Notes under the pieces: generated by a model
What the model was told of the DNA's origin: nothing
Seen by the model: only the letters and a program-made list of their open reading frames with translations
Databases searched by the model: none
Translations under genes and position numbers: made by a program
DNA from: Palsa-1439 sp050015495
GTDB lineage: Bacteria > Verrucomicrobiota > Verrucomicrobiia > Palsa-1439
Assembly (NCBI GenBank): GCA_050015495.1
Contig: JBEKBH010000002.1
Span: 1 to 64,000 of the forward strand
Direction of reading: 5' to 3'
Length of the DNA: 64,000 nt
Shown here: piece after piece, positions 61,164 to 64,000 of the stretch
Numbering within the stretch: position 1 is the stretch's first letter
How the letters are laid out: every line of letters starts with the position of its first letter

Positions 61164-62318
61164 TCAGGGCTGAAGGGTGACTTTCAGGTGCATGAATCGC
61201 TCGGTGGCCGCGGGGATGGGATTACCGGCGTCGCTGGCCTTGATTGTTTGCGTCAGGCCGGTATTGGTGAGCACGGTGGAGATGATGCCGTTGGTGCTCC
61301 ACGGGCCGCCGGGATTGCTGGCGGCCTCGGCGCTGTAGGTCAGGTCGATCGCTGAGAGGACTTTTGTGTAGGTCAGGGTGAGGCAGTCACAGGCCGGATC
61401 GATTTGCGGCGCGGGCAGACCTTGGACGCTGGGGGCGTTCGGGTTTAAATCCAGAGCGTATGACAGCAGGTTGACGATGCCATCGCCGCTCGGGTCGGCG
61501 AGATCGCCGCTAATGGCGGAGTTGTTCGCGTTGGTGCCGAACTCGGTCAATCGCCAGTTGTTGAACGGCGTGTCGTGGACGGTCACGGTCGCACTGGCGG
61601 GGGACCCGAGGTTGTAAGAGGCCGAATTCGACAAGGTCAATGTCGCCATCACATCACCGACGACGATGCCATCGTCAATCGGCGCGATGGTGATTGTGGC
61701 CGAGGCCGAACCGGCGGGGATGGTGACCGAGTTGGCGATCAAACTGTAATCGACGCCGTTACTGGCGGTGCCGCCGACGGCGTAGACCACGGACTGGTCG
61801 ATGTTCGTCGCGCCAACGCGTGTGATGGTGAACGCGCCGGGGATTTCACCGAGTTTGTAGGCGTCCGCGGCACTGGCCGCGATACTGACGGCGGGCGACG
61901 AGACCTGGAATGGCAGGCTGGTGAGGGCGCATTCCGCAAAAATGTTCGAGCCGCCGAGGATCGTCACCACACCGAAGTAATCCCCGGGCGGAGTGCCCGC
62001 ATTGATGCCCACGGCGAATACAACATCGCTGTACGTCTCGCCCGCCAGCAGAATGCCGGGCACGTTGGCGTAGAACATGTTCGTGTCCGCGGTCAGATAG
62101 TTCGTGGCCACGCCGGTGAAACTGATTTGGATATCGTTCAGAAAGAGCTCGTTCGTCGTGCACGTATTATTCAACGTGCCGGTGAACACAACCTCATTGC
62201 TGAGAGCTCCGGATTGCACGGCCGGTGTCAGGACAAAGGCGAGGTCGGCCCGGGAAACTGCCGGCACGAGCAGGGACGCCAACCACAACAGCCAGAGGAG
62301 GGATTTGGTGCGCGCCAT
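61164..62318 (-). CDS. Secreted Calx-beta-like surface protein
   Basis: 384 residues with a signal peptide (1-24, ending SRA). A beta-sandwich N-terminal half leads into a Calx-beta-like domain (about 150-250: GVDYSLIANSVTIPAGSASATITIAPIDDGIVVGDVMATLTLSNSASY). Then come the NNWRLTEFGTN linker and a calcium-loop segment ADPSGDGIVNLLSYALDLNP (about 270-290), a C-terminal module common in secreted verrucomicrobial proteins. The function is probably adhesion or a structural scaffold. It is 9 bases downstream of the next gene. Confidence 0.72.
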   Translation of the reverse strand: MARTKSLLWLLWLASLLVPAVSRADLAFVLTPAVQSGALSNEVVFTGTLNNTCTTNELFLNDIQISFTGVATNYLTADTNMFYANVPGILLAGETYSDVVFAVGINAGTPPGDYFGVVTILGGSNIFAECALTSLPFQVSSPAVSIAASAADAYKLGEIPGAFTITRVGATNIDQSVVYAVGGTASNGVDYSLIANSVTIPAGSASATITIAPIDDGIVVGDVMATLTLSNSASYNLGSPASATVTVHDTPFNNWRLTEFGTNANNSAISGDLADPSGDGIVNLLSYALDLNPNAPSVQGLPAPQIDPACDCLTLTYTKVLSAIDLTYSAEAASNPGGPWSTNGIISTVLTNTGLTQTIKASDAGNPIPAATERFMHLKVTLQP

Positions 62319-62327
62319 GTGCGTTCC

Positions 62328-63899
62328 TCACTGGCCGATGGCGAACAAGATGGCATCGTTGACGGCGTACACCGTACCGTCGACTCCGATCAGAGTCGGC
62401 GTGTAGGCTTCGCCGACCCCGGTCGTCAGTACAAACGTTTCCGAGAGCGTGTTGGAGGTCAAATCCCAGCGGTAGAGTCTGCCGTCCTCACTGTTGGCGA
62501 GGATCGATTTGGTGAATGGGTCGATGGCGGCGGTATTGATGCACCATTCCCGGACGCCCGGTTGACCCGTATTGGGCGTGGGACCAAGGATGGTCAGCAC
62601 CTCGTTCATCACTGTCGCGCCCGTGATGGGATCGATTTCCGTATGCATGGGATCCAGGACGGCGATCTTGTTGGACCCGTTGCCGCCGATGCCCGGGTCG
62701 GAGTAATTATTGTACTTGGTCATCAGCAGATACGACGAACCGCCGTTGTAGGAGGCGACGAGCGAAGCGGGGACGACGGACGCCGTGTCATCCCAACCGA
62801 ATGCGCCCGGCGTTTTCAACTGGCTCAACGTACTGTTGAAATGGAGCAACCAGCCGCGATCGTGGTTCACACAACAGGGGTTCTCGAGCACGCCGTAGTA
62901 GACGTCGCCGTCGGGGCCGACTGTGGGCGAGGCTGTACCATCGTCGGGCACGTTGGCGTCATTCCCCGGATTCGCCACATCTTTGAGCCGGACGCTGCCG
63001 AGTGGCGCGAGCGTGCGGCTATCCAGGGCACAGAGGTAACCGTATACGCCAAAATCGCCATCGGGATTGGCGTTGTTGACGGCCACGTACAACGTCTTGT
63101 GATCGTTGCCGAGCGCGGGGGTGCAATTCTGGGCGACCTTGACAATGTTCGGGTCGCCGGCCGCGGTGCTGGCGGAAATCCAGGCGCCGGTCCCGCTGGA
63201 GTCAATCCGCGCAACGCCACTGGTCAGATTCAGCGGCGTGGAGCCGGTGACCTGAAATCCGAAGAAGATGTTGCCGTAACGGTCCGACGTAATCGGCGTG
63301 TCGATGTCCACGTTCCCCAGATACGCATTCGTATTGGCAAGGTAGTTTGTCAACCCGTAGAACGCGATCTGGCCGATCACGGGGGCATTCGTCGAATCCG
63401 GTGAATCGCAGTAGTACACCGTCCCGCCGCCGCCAGGGAAATAAAGCCGGTTTTTCGGCGTCAGTGTCGGCGAAAAGCTCGGCGTCCAGTTGTGCGGCGG
63501 CAAAACGTAGTCGGTGGATTGCATCCACTTCAAGGTGCCATTGGTGCCCACATGCGCCTCGATGCGGAATCCGCCGTACGCGCCGGTCTTTACCGGGACA
63601 ATGACGGTATTGGAGCGCGTGATCAGCGGCGAACCATAGTGGATATACAAGTCACCATTGGTCTGTCCCCCCTCATGTTGCGGATCCAAATCCACCGGCG
63701 TTTGCCAGTGAATATTGGCTAGGGGCTGGGACGCCACCGGCGAAAGAGCGCTGTGCTGCGGGTCGTGCGCATAATCACTCCACGGCACGCGAATGCTTTG
63801 CGCCCGCGCATTCGCCGTTGCCAGCAGGCCGCAAACGACTGCAATGCCGAGGACAACCCGCAGTTTGTGCCCAACCAGATTGAGTGAAACCCACTTCAT
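62328..63899 (-). CDS. Secreted beta-propeller-like protein of unknown function
   Basis: 523 residues with a signal peptide (about 1-33, ending ARA). The sequence is made of repeating beta-propeller-like blades of the PQQ or quinoprotein type, with GNIFFGFQVTG, LYVAVNNANPDGDFGVYGYLCALD and GDVYYGVLENP as blade-like units. No catalytic motif is recognised. CVNHDRGW follows one Cys pair (PCCVN). It heads a two-gene unit with the Calx-beta protein. Confidence 0.68.
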   Translation of the reverse strand: MKWVSLNLVGHKLRVVLGIAVVCGLLATANARAQSIRVPWSDYAHDPQHSALSPVASQPLANIHWQTPVDLDPQHEGGQTNGDLYIHYGSPLITRSNTVIVPVKTGAYGGFRIEAHVGTNGTLKWMQSTDYVLPPHNWTPSFSPTLTPKNRLYFPGGGGTVYYCDSPDSTNAPVIGQIAFYGLTNYLANTNAYLGNVDIDTPITSDRYGNIFFGFQVTGSTPLNLTSGVARIDSSGTGAWISASTAAGDPNIVKVAQNCTPALGNDHKTLYVAVNNANPDGDFGVYGYLCALDSRTLAPLGSVRLKDVANPGNDANVPDDGTASPTVGPDGDVYYGVLENPCCVNHDRGWLLHFNSTLSQLKTPGAFGWDDTASVVPASLVASYNGGSSYLLMTKYNNYSDPGIGGNGSNKIAVLDPMHTEIDPITGATVMNEVLTILGPTPNTGQPGVREWCINTAAIDPFTKSILANSEDGRLYRWDLTSNTLSETFVLTTGVGEAYTPTLIGVDGTVYAVNDAILFAIGQ

Positions 63900-64000
63900 C
63901 TCGCACCCTCACGCCAATGTTGATGCAAAGACAGCGACCTACAGACCTCGTTCAACATACCGACCGCACGGGGACAGGGCAAGGGAATTTTTTCATCCGG

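Overview
The window is a GC-rich bacterial chromosome segment, best explained as a member of the Verrucomicrobiota (Pedosphaera/Limisphaerales-like). This is inferred from four things: a double-length UvrA with four ATPase cassettes; secreted proteins ending in a calcium-loop module of the type 'ADPSGDGIVNLLSYALDLNP'; many short palindromic repeats at gene ends; and the mix of class II ribonucleotide reductase, a sirohaem reductase and pectin/pentose genes. No 16S gene is present, so the phylum call is an inference. I saw no rRNA, tRNA, CRISPR array or complete insertion sequence.

Layout. 1-4 kb: a left-truncated PEP-utilising enzyme of rifampicin-phosphotransferase shape, an NAD(P)-binding dehydrogenase and a small DEDD exonuclease. 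4-6.6 kb: an accessory patch with a HicB-like protein, a DUF433/DUF5615 toxin-antitoxin pair and a HEPN protein resembling ApeA. 6.7-20.4 kb: mostly core genes (signal peptidase; an ECF sigma/anti-sigma/two secreted helical proteins operon; rsmB; amtB; der; nrdJ with candidate NrdR boxes; glnS), ending in a nuclease-like accessory gene fused by overlap to glnS. 20.6-23.5 kb: a rearranged tandem duplication of a secreted thioredoxin gene and a padR regulator, with three copies of a PadR-type operator, a padR pseudogene and a MITE-like insertion. 23.6-30.9 kb: pgsA, DUF559, gltX, a PfkB kinase, a thioredoxin-like protein, a small membrane protein, a HAD phosphatase and a repeat-rich gap. 30.9-38.1 kb: fused uvrA, a Swt1-type HEPN protein, era. 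38.2-47.7 kb: nitrite/sulfite reductase, radical SAM protein, a RelE-type toxin-antitoxin pair, pckA, a DtxR-type regulator, surA and pdxA.

47.7-61.1 kb is a plant-polymer region: rhamnogalacturonan lyase, a two-domain esterase and a GH28 polygalacturonase (all with signal peptides), then YjbQ, then a minus-strand pentose operon xylA-araA-dehydrogenase-araB-araD with a divergent XRE regulator. Together these would cut pectin outside the cytoplasm and feed released arabinose and xylose into the pentose phosphate pathway. The window ends with two secreted surface-type proteins.

The most unusual items are the thioredoxin/PadR duplication (one copy has lost a catalytic cysteine), the two HEPN proteins and the nuclease-like ORF lodged singly between core genes, the four-ATPase UvrA with a repeat inserted in frame, and several palindromic repeat families that in two cases supply the stop codon of the preceding gene.
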